Source: Pomphorhynchus laevis | Taxonomy: Eukaryota; Acanthocephala; Palaeacanthocephala; Echinorhynchida; Pomphorhynchidae | NCBI GenBank assembly: GCA_012934845.2 | Contig: WNNJ02000894.1 | Coordinates: 1 to 64,000, forward strand | Direction: 5' to 3' | Length of the DNA stretch: 64,000 nucleotides | Shown here: positions 45,930 through 60,600 of the stretch, in pieces | Layout: each line of letters starts with the position of its first letter | Numbering within the stretch: position 1 is the stretch's first letter | Notes under the pieces: generated by a model | What the model was told of the DNA's origin: nothing | Databases searched by the model: none | Seen by the model: the letters and a program-made list of their open reading frames with translations, nothing else | Translations under genes and position numbers: made by a program

Positions 45930-48250
45930 AGAAGTATATTCAATTGCACAAAGATAACAGGAGGAAATATTAACAAAGTTGGTTTAACAACGTAAAATAT
46001 GATAAATACGTTCTATACCAACAATTTCGCGGCAAAACAAATAACATACAAGATTATTCCAGTCGACAACTAATCCGTGTGTCGGGTCGTATAGGCAATG
46101 CACAAACCAGATTACTCCAGACACCGCAATCCTTGGTAACAGATTGGAGTTCTCTTTCAGATTGCCCAAGGCGGTCTTAGCGAGTTTCGAGATATGATCT
46201 CTCCACCGGTATCAAGATCTATCTCGAGGTCTCTTTCCAGAGGGTTCTGCCTCGAAAACTCTCCGAGAAAGGCGATCCCTAGACATCTCAGAACGTACCA
46301 TAGTAACTTCAACTGACTTTCTCTGATTTAGAGAGGCAGCAGCTTTACCTTGAGCACATCAGGAATAAAAAAATTTCTAACATTATCACTAGGTCTAAGA
46401 CCTGTCATACCACGTATAAACTTCATTTATGTCGCCTGTATCACAGGTATTATCCAGTCGGTCAACACTTAAATTTCATGACCATACGTTAGGATAGGAA
46501 TAAAGATTGCGTGGTAAATAAAAGCTTCGCGCGAAGACTCAACTCTGGCTTCAACCCGACAGAACTCTACAAAGATGTGTTAGCTGCACAAATCCGCTTA
46601 TCAATTTCCCTGATATCACTGTCGTCCATCGACGAACAATACACCAAGATATTTTAAATTCTCAACATCAGGAAGAACATTTCCCCCCATCCAGATTGAC
46701 GTTGGCACCTAAATCTGAGACGAACACATGGAGACAGTCTTGGAAGTACTAATAAACATATCTGCCGATGTCATTCCATCGTAAAACTATCTAGTAGGTA
46801 TTGTATGACCTCATGACAAGAAGTCAACAAGATAACATCATCTGCAAAAAGCAGAGATGGTATTTTGATAAAACTGAATTGAAGACCGGCATTCGTCAGA
46901 GCCGCCGTCCCTTTTTCTTTAATAAAAGAAATGACAAAAGTGAAGGCAACGGACAACTCAGACGAAGCCTAACGCTTACTGAAAATAATTCAGACATCCT
47001 ACTTAAAACACGAACACAAATCATACTTTGTTTATACAAAGAAGCCACAGCTATTAAAAGATAGTGTGTAATCCATACTCTCCTAGTACCTCATTCTACC
47101 GCTTTAGCGGAGCTCCGTTGAACGCCTTCTTCAAATCTACAAAGCACATGTAGACCAGTTTAGCGAACTCCTAAGACCGTTCGAAGATAGTTGAGAGAAA
47201 AAAGATCTGATTTGTAGTTCCAGGACCTGGACGAAGCTAGATTGTTCCTCTTTTACTGTCATTTAACTATGTGCTGTTTCCATAACTCAAGAATCATAGC
47301 AAATTGCTTACCAGTTTTGCTAAGATTTGTGATGTTTCGATTATTATAGCAAACTCTTCGGTCACCTTTATTAAAGATAAGTACCACTACCAGAGTTTGC
47401 CACTAACTAAGAACCTTACCCGATTTCCATGCACCGTTGAAGATCCGTGTTAGCAACTTCATGCCAACAATGTCGAGTACCTTTTAAGCTTCATATCAAA
47501 TCTTGCCTACTCCAAAAGACTTGTCATTACGAAGTTTTTAACAACAGCAATGATCTCTTTCAAAGAGATTAGCTCTTCCTTTGGTTCTATAGGCTTTACT
47601 TCTACAAAAGCAGACATATACACCGGATTAAGGAGACTCCTATAATGATCTTTCTAACAACTAAGAATTTCTTCAGTGTCAGTCAGCATAGATCCTCTCT
47701 TGTCATAGACAGTTTGAGAAGTGTTCTTCTTTCCAACACGAAAATTCCTGATCGTTTTCCAGAACATCTTCGAATCTGGCATATAATCAAGTTCTAAATT
47801 CACTTCAAACTTTTGCAAAGCCGATATCTTCTGTTCGGTAACTGCTTGAGCTGAAGTTCGCTTTGCTCTTCGGTACTTGCCTACCCTACTGATTTATCTG
47901 ACAAAGTTGCCTTATAAATCAGCTTCTTCTGTTACACCAAATCTAACACTGTTGAAGTCCCCAAAGCAGTTCGAGTATTTCTTCAGAGGCAAGCATCTAA
48001 AACCTTCGAGTCACAACTTTTCATAGTTGCTCTAACAAGCAAAGACTAGAACATCTTCCATTACTGATCAATGCTCTACACCTCTTCTGGCAACCGATAG
48101 AAGTCCTCCCTGATGTAGCCAGAAAATCGTTCTTTGCTAGAAACATCTGCATCGCTACAGTAAGAAGCAGACCTCCGTAGCTCTCTTCGCCTTTTTGTCC
48201 ATTGTCAAATACGCCGTTTGAGTCATCGTAGGGATCTGAGTCGTATAATT
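45930..48250 (-). mobile_element. Decayed LINE, unit 3
   Basis: The same insertion; FADD is at 46837-46848. It is a mosaic: its 3' end follows unit 1, then from about 46280 to 46470 it follows units 2 and 4. Its 5' half (about 47550-48310) carries changes found in no other unit, for example aagaatttcttcagtgtcagt and gctgaagttcgc. It is inactive, with frames broken throughout. Confidence 0.82.
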
Positions 48251-48655
48251 TTCATAACCATTATTCTCTAATTTTATATTTTCGTATAACAAGCGCAGAG
48301 TTAAGTATTATCAATTACTTAAAGATATTTAAGTAATAAGTATTTTCAAATGCTTGTAAATATTACTTATAAATACTTGCCAAACATTAGAGCAAGAACG
48401 ACAATAAGTCACAAATTATTGTTTTAATTTATTGATTGCTTTGATCTAATTATTCTATGATTTTATTTTTCAATTATTCTAACAGCGTTGATTAAATAAT
48501 TTAATAATTAAAAAATATTTTGACTTTAGAATGCAGTTTCAACAGAAATAATTTAATAATTACTTTATAATTATATTTGTAGCGTAATGTTAAGCTGAGT
48601 TATTTCGCGCTTTTTATTGTATCCAAAACGTGTGCTCAATTTTAGTTATTGAAAA
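48250..48655 (+). promoter_or_regulatory. Putative promoter and 5' UTR of gene D
   Basis: Equivalent of the gene B upstream region. Its first 60 bp carry unit-3-specific changes (acaagcgcagagttaag where other units have acatgcgcagttataag) that continue the divergent LINE stretch. The proximal part is unchanged. Confidence 0.4.
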
Positions 48656-51600
48656 ATGTTTTCGGTGAGAAATGTATTAATTCTAACCTCTATCACTTTG
48701 ATTGTTGTGGACGAAGGTATTGTTTAAAATGGATTTTCAGAATATTATCATTATATTAGAAAATTAATTCTATAAGTTAAGATAATAGTATTTGAAATTA
48801 TCATTACTAAGTTAAATCTATTTTTGCATGGTATAGCTGTGAGCGTTAGATAACTTGGTTTTTCAAATATAGTAAAAAACATATGAAATACTTGATATCT
48901 TTATATTAACTAGTACTTCACAATTTTACACTATAGCTTGTTAAACTATATATCCTTAGCCAACAAACAATTTTCTTATATATGTCAGAAAATTTACATA
49001 TACTCACCTTATATCATTTGATGTCAATTGATTATTCCAATTGGTATCAATTTTTATGTAAATAGTAAATTTGCTATAATTTGATATAAAGAATCTATCT
49101 GTATAATAGTATAAATTGCTATAAGAATATTCTTGTTTTATATTGTTTTACTGTCTAAAAAGAAAATAACAAATTAAAAAACTTTAATAATTGATTACAT
49201 TATTTGAATCAATAATTTATTGTAAGAAAATAATCGTTACATTTTCTTAATTTTATTTTGATTTAAGTTATTTTAAGAGAACATTGCTTCCAAGTCATAT
49301 TTTGCAAATAGTGGCTATTTATTATTGGTACTGCGGTTGTTACTCAAAGTTAAATAATCTTGGCATTATCGATATTAGTAAATATCAAAATAGCATACGA
49401 TACAAACATGTTATTCCCATATATTATCATTAAATGTGAAATATCGCATAAATGCTATAATTTTGCGCAAGCATTACTTAAATGTTCAATTACTTTACCT
49501 TTTTAAATTAGATATATAAGACAAAATAGAGATGTCGCAAATTTTCTGATATATTTTGAAATAATCAATAAAAAATTATTTTGAATCCCCGAATGACAAT
49601 CACAGAATATTATTCACAGGCATATACATAATATTAATCACATTTTTAGATAATGATAAACAATCATAATACTTACTTATAATTCAAGATATTTTATCTT
49701 CAACGATAAACAATAACAGATATTTGTCATCCAATCCTATTTACCTTCAACGTAAAACATAATGAATCATTGCCATTTAAGATAGTTCAACTAAAATTTC
49801 GTACAATCATAAATATTTATCATTTAATGTTTATCATTAATAAATAATATTTATCAATTAATTATAATTTAATATTGTCTTAAATAATATTTATTATTAA
49901 AAATTATTTATCCTGAACAAATATCCATCTTAAATATTGACCACATTAATTTTGAAAGATTACCAATTATATTTGTAATTTATTTAATAGTGCTTTAATA
50001 ATATAATTTTTTAATTCCGTTTAATATTACATATTTAATTGGCACTTATGTAACATTAATATATTTTTATATAATGTTACACAGAACACATCAACTACGA
50101 AATAATTAAATATCGCTGTAAGATAAGAAACTATGTTTTAGTTTCTTATGTCCTATTTCAAATATAAAATATTAAACTCAAATATGTTAATAAACAATAA
50201 ATTATTCATACAAATATAATGATTCTTTATACAAATACATTCACATCTATTTTTCTATTCTTCTATTTAGTATGCTGCAACACATCAGACCTATTTGAAT
50301 CAGCTATGTTAAATGAGCTGGTGAGTTTAAATACAGTATTATGTTGTACAAAGACAGAAATGTGACCATATACAGATATAATGAAAAATATACTCAAGAT
50401 TTTTAGATTTTATTAAGAATCTGTGCTAGAAACTTGATTTGAATTTTCAATTTTATTAATTAAATAAAATAAACTGTTAACATTTATATTTAATAATGGA
50501 TTATTATGTTATATTTTATTTTGATGTTCTAAAATAAATAACATATATAATCTTTATTATGTTATATTATATAAATGCGATATAATATAATGTATATAAT
50601 ATAGTATATATTATAATGTATTTAATGTAATGTGATATATATAATAAAATATAATGCTTTCATAAAGTAAATATATTTCCTTGAACATTACTAGTTTTGG
50701 GCTCTGTCTAAACATGCAATTATGTGCTTGCAGGGCCCTCGAGGTTTATTATATTTAAAATTATAACTGCTAACATTTTTCTTAAACGATCATAAAGACA
50801 AATTGTTTTTCTAAATCACACATGTCTTCTCCATTAAAATTATTTAATGAAGTAAATGAACTGAAGTTTGATAGAAACATGGCTTCTCTACTTCTAAACT
50901 CTTTATATATTGCCTCATAGTTAATTTATTTAAGATCTAATTAATAATAAAATCAATTAATTTTTAAATAATTACAGTTTAAGTACAAAACGTTGTGCCA
51001 AAATTCGTATTAATGTTATGTTTACTTAAATAAAAATTTATAAAACTTCAAGATGACTACTAATGTATTACTTAAAACAGCAGTTCCAATATAATTTTAT
51101 TCTGCTGTCCTCATCAGATAATGTTACAATCATCAAATACTTTAAATATGCAAAGTTAATTTATTAACGAATGTTTTTTCTTAAACACACTACAATAGTC
51201 GGTTTGGATACCAAAATGTAAGTGTGTCCGCAGTGTGTTCATGGTTGCCTGTACTTATAAGAGAAACTTGCTGAGAAATAATTACTTGGGGTATGAGTCT
51301 TTATCTCTCAAAAATAGAAATTACTAAAAATATTAATATCTAATAAGCAAGCTAGTTAATAATAACTACGAATAAATTAATTTGTTAATTAAATATTATT
51401 ACTTATAATCAATAATATTTTCTCAGAGTTTTTAATTGATAATATATTAATTGGTCAATTATGTTCGACAAGCTCATCGATTAATGATTATTTATTGAAT
51501 TTGAGAAATGTTGTCAACTATAATTACAATAAATCACAATCAATCGTTTTCTGATTATTTTATATAATTATATAATATGAAAATTGTCATAATCAGATAT

Positions 51601-54600
51601 ATTTTTAAAAAGTTAAAAATACTAATAATTATCAAAATTTTCAAATATTTAGGTAGAATGCAAGCGGTCATTTAAATTTTTGTACAGTGATAATACTAAT
51701 ATTGTACACAAGGTATGTTTTTCTATAATAAGGAGGTTAAATAAAGATCGCAATATTTTGTTTCAGATTCTCGATCGAACATGTCTTTTGGTTAAAAAAT
51801 TTGTGCCACACATATCTCATGTAATTATCTACATATAATAATAAGCTACATTGCAATTATTTAGAGTTTCTTAAAAGGCAAAATTTGCGAATGGAACGGA
51901 GATGCAAACGCGACAGACAACGTAAATATATAATTTATATTATAACTTAATAAATTATAACGTTATACAAAATTTACCTATTTATCACGATATGGTAATA
52001 AATAGTTAAAACTTAAATCCGTAAAAGTTTTTTATGTAATAAGAAATAAAACCAAATGTTGCAATTTTATAAATTGAAATTATAATTTTAATTATAAAAT
52101 TGGAATACATAATTGACCTAATTATAATCATCCCACTTTGTAATAACATTAAACAATGTATTGATTACTGTCAAGTTAAACAAATACAAATTATTTTTGT
52201 GGTAAAAAATTGTAGTTCCTGGTGATGACCATTAAATTCCTTATTATATTAAAATACGATGAATACATCGTATTTTATTATTTATTAGTCAACTCAAAAC
52301 GATATTTTATCGCTTTTTAAATATAAATTGTATAAAATCTAATATTAATATTTATTATTTATAAATATTTATTTTTATTTTTAATTTATATATAGTATAC
52401 AATAAGTAGGCTCAGTTATCTGATTTGATTTGTTTTACTGATAAGTTATTATTGACCTTTGGACTTTGTTTTCCTGGTAATATAACCTCTGCCATAAATA
52501 CTAAAACTATTTATTATTGATAAGATTTTATGCTAATTTTTAAGAAGGCTTAGATTTTTTCTTTGCTTTACAATGAAAAAATATAATTCCAGAAGTAATA
52601 TTATTAAAATATGAAATTTTAATTCCAGAAAATTATATATAATATTAAAATAAAATTTAAACTGAAGTGGAAATATATTTTAAGGATAATAAACAATTTG
52701 CATTGTATTAGAATAGGATGAACTATATAATCGAATTTCATCAAATGAAATATGCCATTTACCTGAATTTAGCTCCGATTATATGTTAGTTCGAGGAACA
52801 GTGACTGAAACATGATAGAATTGCAGTTCCTCAAAAATATTTAACAAAGTACTTAAACAAATATATTATTAATTTCTAATAAAAATCGTAGTTACTCCTG
52901 ATGACCTGTATTTCTTATTAGAATACATTATATATTATTTATTAGTCGATTCATGAAAATTGATTTTTATTTTAAATTTTAATTAAAAATTTTAAATATA
53001 AATATTATCTTTATATAAATATATATTGTATAAAATCTTATAAATATTTTTTATTTATCATAATTTATCATTATTTTTAATTTATATTTTGTATAAAATA
53101 CGTAGAATCATAGTTCTGATTATTAATTCAAATCTATTTGATTATTATATTAATTTTTTATTAAATGCAAGCAAATTTTATTTAGGAATATTAAATGTTT
53201 AATGTACTGACACATGAACTGCCTTTAAATTCATAGAACTTGTTTTAATTTAACTCGTTACTATAATAGTGAGTATTTGCAATTCTTCTAAAGAATATGA
53301 AGAACAAATACTATCGTTGTGTTTTAAATACTAAAATTTTTAATAATTTCCTTCTAATGTTCTTGGTAAATTGATATAATTTCATTTTCTAGTTTTTCCG
53401 GATTGGATACAATCATATTGAAGATAAAATCGAAAACAACGTCTTAATCAAGGTACATACTTGTGCTCATTTTAAAAGGTTTATAAAAATATTCATGAAG
53501 CTTCACTGTTGAAAGATCATAAATATTAAAAAAGTATAATGAAAATCAAGCAAAAATATTACATCACCAATATTTTTGATTTTAAGCGAATTAATGATTG
53601 AAGAAAATAAATGATAAAATAAAGGATAACAAAGATATTTTTACCATCGATTTTTTTTAGTTCGCTTTATATATTTCTAATATATGATAATCTACTACAA
53701 ATCGTATAGTACTATTTATATTAGAAAAGATTAATATTAAATCGATGATATACAGCATGCTTACGTAATATTTATATGTTGACTGTGCAGCAATGTGTAG
53801 AATATAACAACATTACATGAAATAGTGTATTAAAATGATATATTTTAATATAAAATATATTACTATATATAACATTTACTAACATCACATATATTGTTAA
53901 ATGTCAAATGCAATCGCTAGCAATTTAAATTGATTAAAAATTAAAATGAGCATTAAATATTGACATAAATATTTATTTTCAATTAATTTTTGATTGCAGT
54001 TATTAATATATAAAATTTCAAAAGTAAATGCTTTATTAATTTATGTTTGATTTAGAAAGCTGTCGACGTTATCGAGAAGCGCTATTTGAATAACCTCGAA
54101 ATATCAGGATTTTATCAGGTGATTCATGTATTGAGAAACAGAGTAATAGTTGCATTCTGTAATAGGTTGTAAGAACGTGTACCGATCATACTGTGGAAAC
54201 TGTAGCACCGGTAAAATTCAAAAATATAAAAACAATAATTTTTGTAAATTCTAACAATTTTTTAATTTTTAAGTCAAATCCTTCAAATAGCCCAATGGAA
54301 TGATTTAAACTAATTTAAAAGTACCTGTGACTCTAGGATAAAATGAACATAATTAAAATTGTTTAATAATACTTCAGTGAGCAGATTTTGTTGAACACTA
54401 AAATTAGGAGCGCAAAAAGATCCATTTTTTACTTTCTTCTAATGTTTGCAAATTGTGTTGTATATTTCTAGATGTGCTGTCGAAGCATATGAAGAGCAAA
54501 GCATTTAAGAAATACAAATTTTATAGACTTTTTGCTGTAGTTATTTCAATCTATATTTATAACGCTGATGTGATTAGTATGTACAATGGTACACCCGGAT

Positions 54601-57600
54601 TCATTAGAAGGCAGTATACCGCCGTAGTTTTTAACCTATCCGCACATAGATTTGAGCCTAAGTCTCTCAATCTGTTTGTTTACGCTTTAACGACTAGGCT
54701 ACCCATAACATTTAACCAAAATGTTAAACAATTTTGTGTCGCATGAAAAAATTACATCCTAGGAAATATGCCTTTTAGAATTAAACTCTCTTTTCAAAAA
54801 ATTGCTGTTTATTGCTTAATAATTCTATAATCTTCTCCTTATCTATAGCTTTCTGGTTTTAATTTTTTAAAACACGTTATACATTAACAAACATTTTAAA
54901 TTCAAATCGATTTTTTAAATTTTAAATTTTTAAAATGTCGTTTTTATTATCTAAAATTATTACTGCCTTAATTTTTCAAAAAATCTGTTTTGAATTATGA
55001 GATTTGTATTGTCAATATTGAAAGTTCAAAATTTTTAAATTATGTTCTAGATGTTCATTCCTATCGTGAAAAATAAAATTTCTAGCACACATCTAGATGG
55101 TCCATTAATTGAGAGGGTAATTAATTTGTTCACTTTTCTATTTCTATGATGTAATTTTAATGATCAGTTAATTTAAATGTTTTGATGTTATTTAGAAGCA
55201 AACTACACAACTCAACTTAAATTGGTTACAATTTAACGTTAATTTTTTTATATAATTTTATATAATACCCGTTGAAGTCTAGTACTGATCGAATTATCGT
55301 AAATCGCTTTGCAATAACATGTTATATTATAAGAATAAATAATTTATAATTTATGAATTATTGTGATTTGCATTAAAATAACGTGCTTACAGTAATATCA
55401 TATAAGCATAATAAATAATGGAATAATATAATATATTATTTTGCGATAATATTTGAATATACATTTTTAAATTTTTATTATATATAAATATATAATTCAT
55501 TATTAATGAATCTATAAATTTAATAAAGCAAAAGTCTCAAAGATTAAAAAGTTTTGTTAGATTTCAATTATGTATTTTGAAAAATTTTGACTTATACAAT
55601 ATAATGATGTTAGTCGGCAAAATCAATTACTAAATGATTAATTTTTAATACATTAAAATTAATGGCATTAATTTATATATTTATAGATAAGATATATAAA
55701 ACAGCGGTAGTTTTACAATAGTATACATTTATTCTTATGTAAACAAAGCATATGCAACTGTTTAGTTCAGATTATCCAAAATAAAACAATATTATTTAAC
55801 TTCTTATAAATATTATAAATATTATAATTTTATTTTGTACAGATGAAGGTCTAATATCAAAAAAAATCTAAATAAATCAACATTAGCTTATATGTTTATA
55901 GATAAAATTTATAAAATAGCGGTAGTTTTATAATAGTAATTATATTAATTAATACAATTTGTTATGTATTAAAACAATTATCGTAATAAATAATTAATCT
56001 ATTAATCTGAGCATAATTATTAATATTTATTCTAATTTAGAAAAATTATCTAAAATTATAGCGGGTTGTTTTTTTTCAAACATAACTTTATTTATTTTTA
56101 TTAATATTTATTTGAAAATGTTAAACTTAAATAAAACCAAACTTTAGAAAAGACACCTCTAATATTCGACATGTCAGTAAACAAGTTGTACTGAAATATA
56201 GATATTCTATTAGTCATGACTAATTGCAATAATTAAACTAAATTGATTTCAATTGATTTTGATTGCTCGAAATATCTATATGTAGTTTGATAAAATATTT
56301 ATATTATATTGTTTATTATAATAATTTCATTTATTATTTAATAATATAATGTTAAATTTTTAATTTTTAGCAATTTATTATTTTAATTTAAATTGTGCTT
56401 TATTATATTAATCAATTGAATTTATCGTGTGAATAATTTTCTTATTTGAATTTTATTTCTATTTTTGATATCTTCACTGTTTTAGATATACTGTTATCAT
56501 TCCAATTTATATATTTCTAAATTTATTTCGCGCTTTAGAGTTAGCAAAATTTAAAACTTTACTTAACGTTTAGATGGTAAATTTTGTAGCGACTGTAGCC
56601 GAAGTGTATAGTAATCATTTGACGCAGTTTTGGTTACGCGTATGTATAATATAAACACCACCTTTTATTAGTTATTATTATTTTAAAATAATATTATATT
56701 TAAAAAATTGTATTTTATATCTTATCATAAAGATTAGATTTATTGCTTATATCCAAACCATTTCGTTCACGTTTAGTTTAAGGACCTCTATTAACGTGTC
56801 ATAAAAAGTATCATATGAAAAGTACATATTAAATTACATTTTAAAAGTACATATTTAAATCAATGTTACAAGACAATTTAGGAGATATTTGAATTTTATC
56901 TTTATTTATTTAAAAATTGTAAAAACCACTTGTTAATATTTGAAATGATAAATTTAGATTTAAAAAGTCAAACATTATTTTAAACGATTGCTTTTAGAAA
57001 ATGTAGAATAAACTGACTGTACCATTCTAACATTTCAAAGAAATAACAACCCTCCATATTTAAGTATTCTGAGAATTTACATTATTAAGTCTGCACCATA
57101 ACCTAAATTTATGTTTCAGTATATCATAAATATATATTTTTTATATATTTAATTGTTTAAATATATTAAATATTTCATGTTGATGTGTATATGGAAATGA
57201 ATGCCTCGAAAATAATAAATATTGTACAATTAAAATATTCAATAAATATTATATTTTTTAAATTATTATATTAACATTTAATTTTTAATAGAATTAAATA
57301 TTGACTCGAATTTTACATTGTGCACTAATAAATAATAAATTGTTTTTTAATATAATATTTTTCAACATCTTGGTATTGCGTCTTCATAACATTATCCAAA
57401 AATAAATAAATTATGAAAAATTTATTCTTTAGATATTTAAAATAGACAAACTAATTTTCAATATTTTGTTGAGAATTTTTAAATTTGTTTCTAAGATAAC
57501 GTTTAATTCAGGGCGAAATAAAATATATAAAAATAGGTGATACAACATATAATTAAAATGTAGAAGTTTGATAATGTTAAATTATGTTTTATTAAAGTAA

Positions 57601-60600
57601 CTGCATTTTTCTAAAATCTAATTTACACTGCAATCGTAATTTGAATTTTAATACTGATTTAGAATGCGTTAAAAAGATTTTCATATGTCGAACAGGAAAC
57701 CAAAGAAGGGGTATATTTTTCTTCATTACATATGGTTATGTATTGTTAACATAATGTGGCATTTCAAGACTCTGAGTCATTATTTTGTTGAATAATATAC
57801 GGAACTCAGTACGCAAATTACAATTTGGAAATTGTTATTAAATGTTCAAACAAATTTATAATAAACGGAAATATGCTAACTGGATCTCTCTATATATGAG
57901 TAATCTTCATGCTGGAATATAATCCCGTTGAAGCAAAACACAATTAAAAAGTAAAATATATATTTAAAATGAAAAAATTTAAAAATTTAAATATTTGAAT
58001 ATTTAAATATTTAACAATTTTATTTAATCATCAATATGAATTACGGGTTTGTTGATATATAGACTCTGAATATCTACACCTCAGATAACTGATTATTAAG
58101 CTACACAAATCGATCTCTTTTGTAATACGTCGCAATTTCATTACCGCATTTTCAAACATAAAAATATTGTAATAGTACAATTTTCACTCAGCGGAATTAC
58201 TGGAGATAATTAATTGTTGTTATACTTAAATGTTCAAAAACACTAACATGACATGTGTTTGAGAATATTTGCTTATTAAAATGTGTTTTACTTAACTAAC
58301 ATCAATGAGGTTAATTTAAAAAATCAATTAAATATCAGATCATTTCCAGATCCATTTATATATTTATCATACTTTAATCTAAAGTTCAACTTTATATACA
58401 TAAGATATTGATAAAGTATGAATACGTTGTGATACATGAAAAAAATATTAATTGTTTGTTAAGTTAATGACTTGGGCATTAACTTCCTGAAATTTAATTG
58501 CTAAAATTTCGAATAAACTATATATTAATTTAAATACTACATATTTAATTTTATATTTTAAGATAAAAAATTATGCTAAAAATATATAAAATTTTACATT
58601 ATAATTATTTGACCCAAATAAATTCTAAATTAATATATGTTGGTAATTGAAATATTCACCTTACAATTTAAAACAAATTATATTACAATTCTTTATATGA
58701 TCAATAGTAGTTCAGCACTTATTAATATTTGATTAATTATATTAATAACGTTAATAGTAACTATTACTGATATTTTTGTTGATGCATATTTTTTAATTCC
58801 AAGTAGCGAAAAACATTGCAATAGAATTTGTATTAAGAACTGAAACTTTACAATAAATTTTAAAATTCAAAATTTCTATCATTTTGTATATCAACTTTTA
58901 AAACTTGCACATTTACATGTAACTAATATAATATAATACGTTATATATACATTGTATAGTATATTGTAATATTGAAGCACATGTATTATGTAATTTAACT
59001 TTATACAAATATACAGTTTAATACACTTTTTTATATAATTAGTTATTTTCTTCAATTTGTTAACAGTCAATATATAAATATTACACAAACATGAGCGCAT
59101 CATCGATTTACTATACTTCTAATATTAATTTTATAAATAGTATCAGTCAAAGTCATAAGTTCTAATAGTTATGGCGAAACTAGTCTCTAAACTTAAAATT
59201 TAATTGGATGAGTGAATACTATAAAAGTTGTCTCATTGACTTATAAGCATTTAATATATTTGTTGAATTTAAGATTGCCTATTATTTTCAAAGAGAAGAC
59301 GATACAGTAAAAAGGAAACCATATGAACAGTCTGTATATTTTTGAGCACTCAAATTCTATAGTTACTAAATGTATTTTTATACAAAACTAATTATTTATC
59401 GATAATATTACTCTATAATTAAATAATTATATATTTATATCAACAATGAATTGGGATTATATTATATCAATTAAATTAAAGCTTAAAACATGATTTTTAT
59501 ATATTTGATAATATATTTCTTATTGATTATGATTTCAAATTATTTAAATTTTTATCGTTTTATCTGAAACAAATTTTAACTTTAATACAAAGTGGTATAA
59601 TTTATCTTAAACTCATGCAAAACCTGATAAAGTGGTCGAAAATAAATGCAATTTTATTATTTAAAGTAATTCAAATAAATGGTAGTCGCAAATTATTTAT
59701 TTTATGATATTAATTCATTTAAAATTATCAAGTTTAAGTTATTCAATATTAGCATGCTGCCTCATGAAATATTAAGTTTAATTAAGCAAATTTTATTTTT
59801 CTCATTTAATTCAAATTTTTGATACTAAAATATCATTAATCACAAATTGAGAATTAATAATAATTCAACAAAGCATTATTAATCATGAATCTGGACAGCT
59901 GTTTTTTATTATTTATTCAATATATTCGGTAGTTCCACAAAGTATATACAATCATGTTAATTGCTTTTAATAATTGAAAATGAAGTGCCAAATTTATTAA
60001 AATGGCAATATTAAATTTAAATTAACAATTTCTAAAAATGTCAGAAAATAAGTAAATACTGAACAACGAAAGTTTTTTTTAATTTCAAATGCTAATTTCT
60101 CACACTAAAGTGTTATCAACTGTCGTACAATTTAAATAACGAATTTATTATTTAATTTTAATTAACCATATTTATTTTTAACATTATTTATTGAAATTCA
60201 AACTTATATTATGATTATACATAATATCATTTTTTCCCAATAGAAAAATATATAATTATATTTAAATTATAAATTATATGTAACTAAATAAAAATCTTGT
60301 ATTTAAAATATAATGAGATTTTATAATGTAATTTTTAAGAGCATCAGGTTTTCTAAGAACTAATCGTAAATAATGAGCTTAGAATATAAAATGAAAGCCA
60401 AACAGATGTCATGATTTTACAATAATGCATCATGATGATCATATTGTGTGAACTATAAGTTATAAGTGGGAACTGCTGTGTATCTGCTTTGCGTTTTATC
60501 AGTTATTTACTACTTCCGGTATTGGTTACAGATACAGATCTATTGATCGTCATTAATAAAAGTCAATAAAGCTACAAACATTTAAAACTGTAAATCATGG

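Larger units (their letters stand above)
35673..53085 (+). repeat. Tandem array unit 3, shortened by an intronic deletion
   Basis: Third direct copy, about 17.41 kb. The shortfall of about 420 bp comes mainly from a deletion joined at about 41267-41271 in the long intron between exons 14 and 15. The two parental breakpoints share the 5-base repeat cggaa, seen in unit 1 at 5594-5598 and 6000-6004. It holds exons 6-16 of gene C, the third LINE fossil and exons 1-5 of gene D. Many variants are shared with unit 1. Confidence 0.96.
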
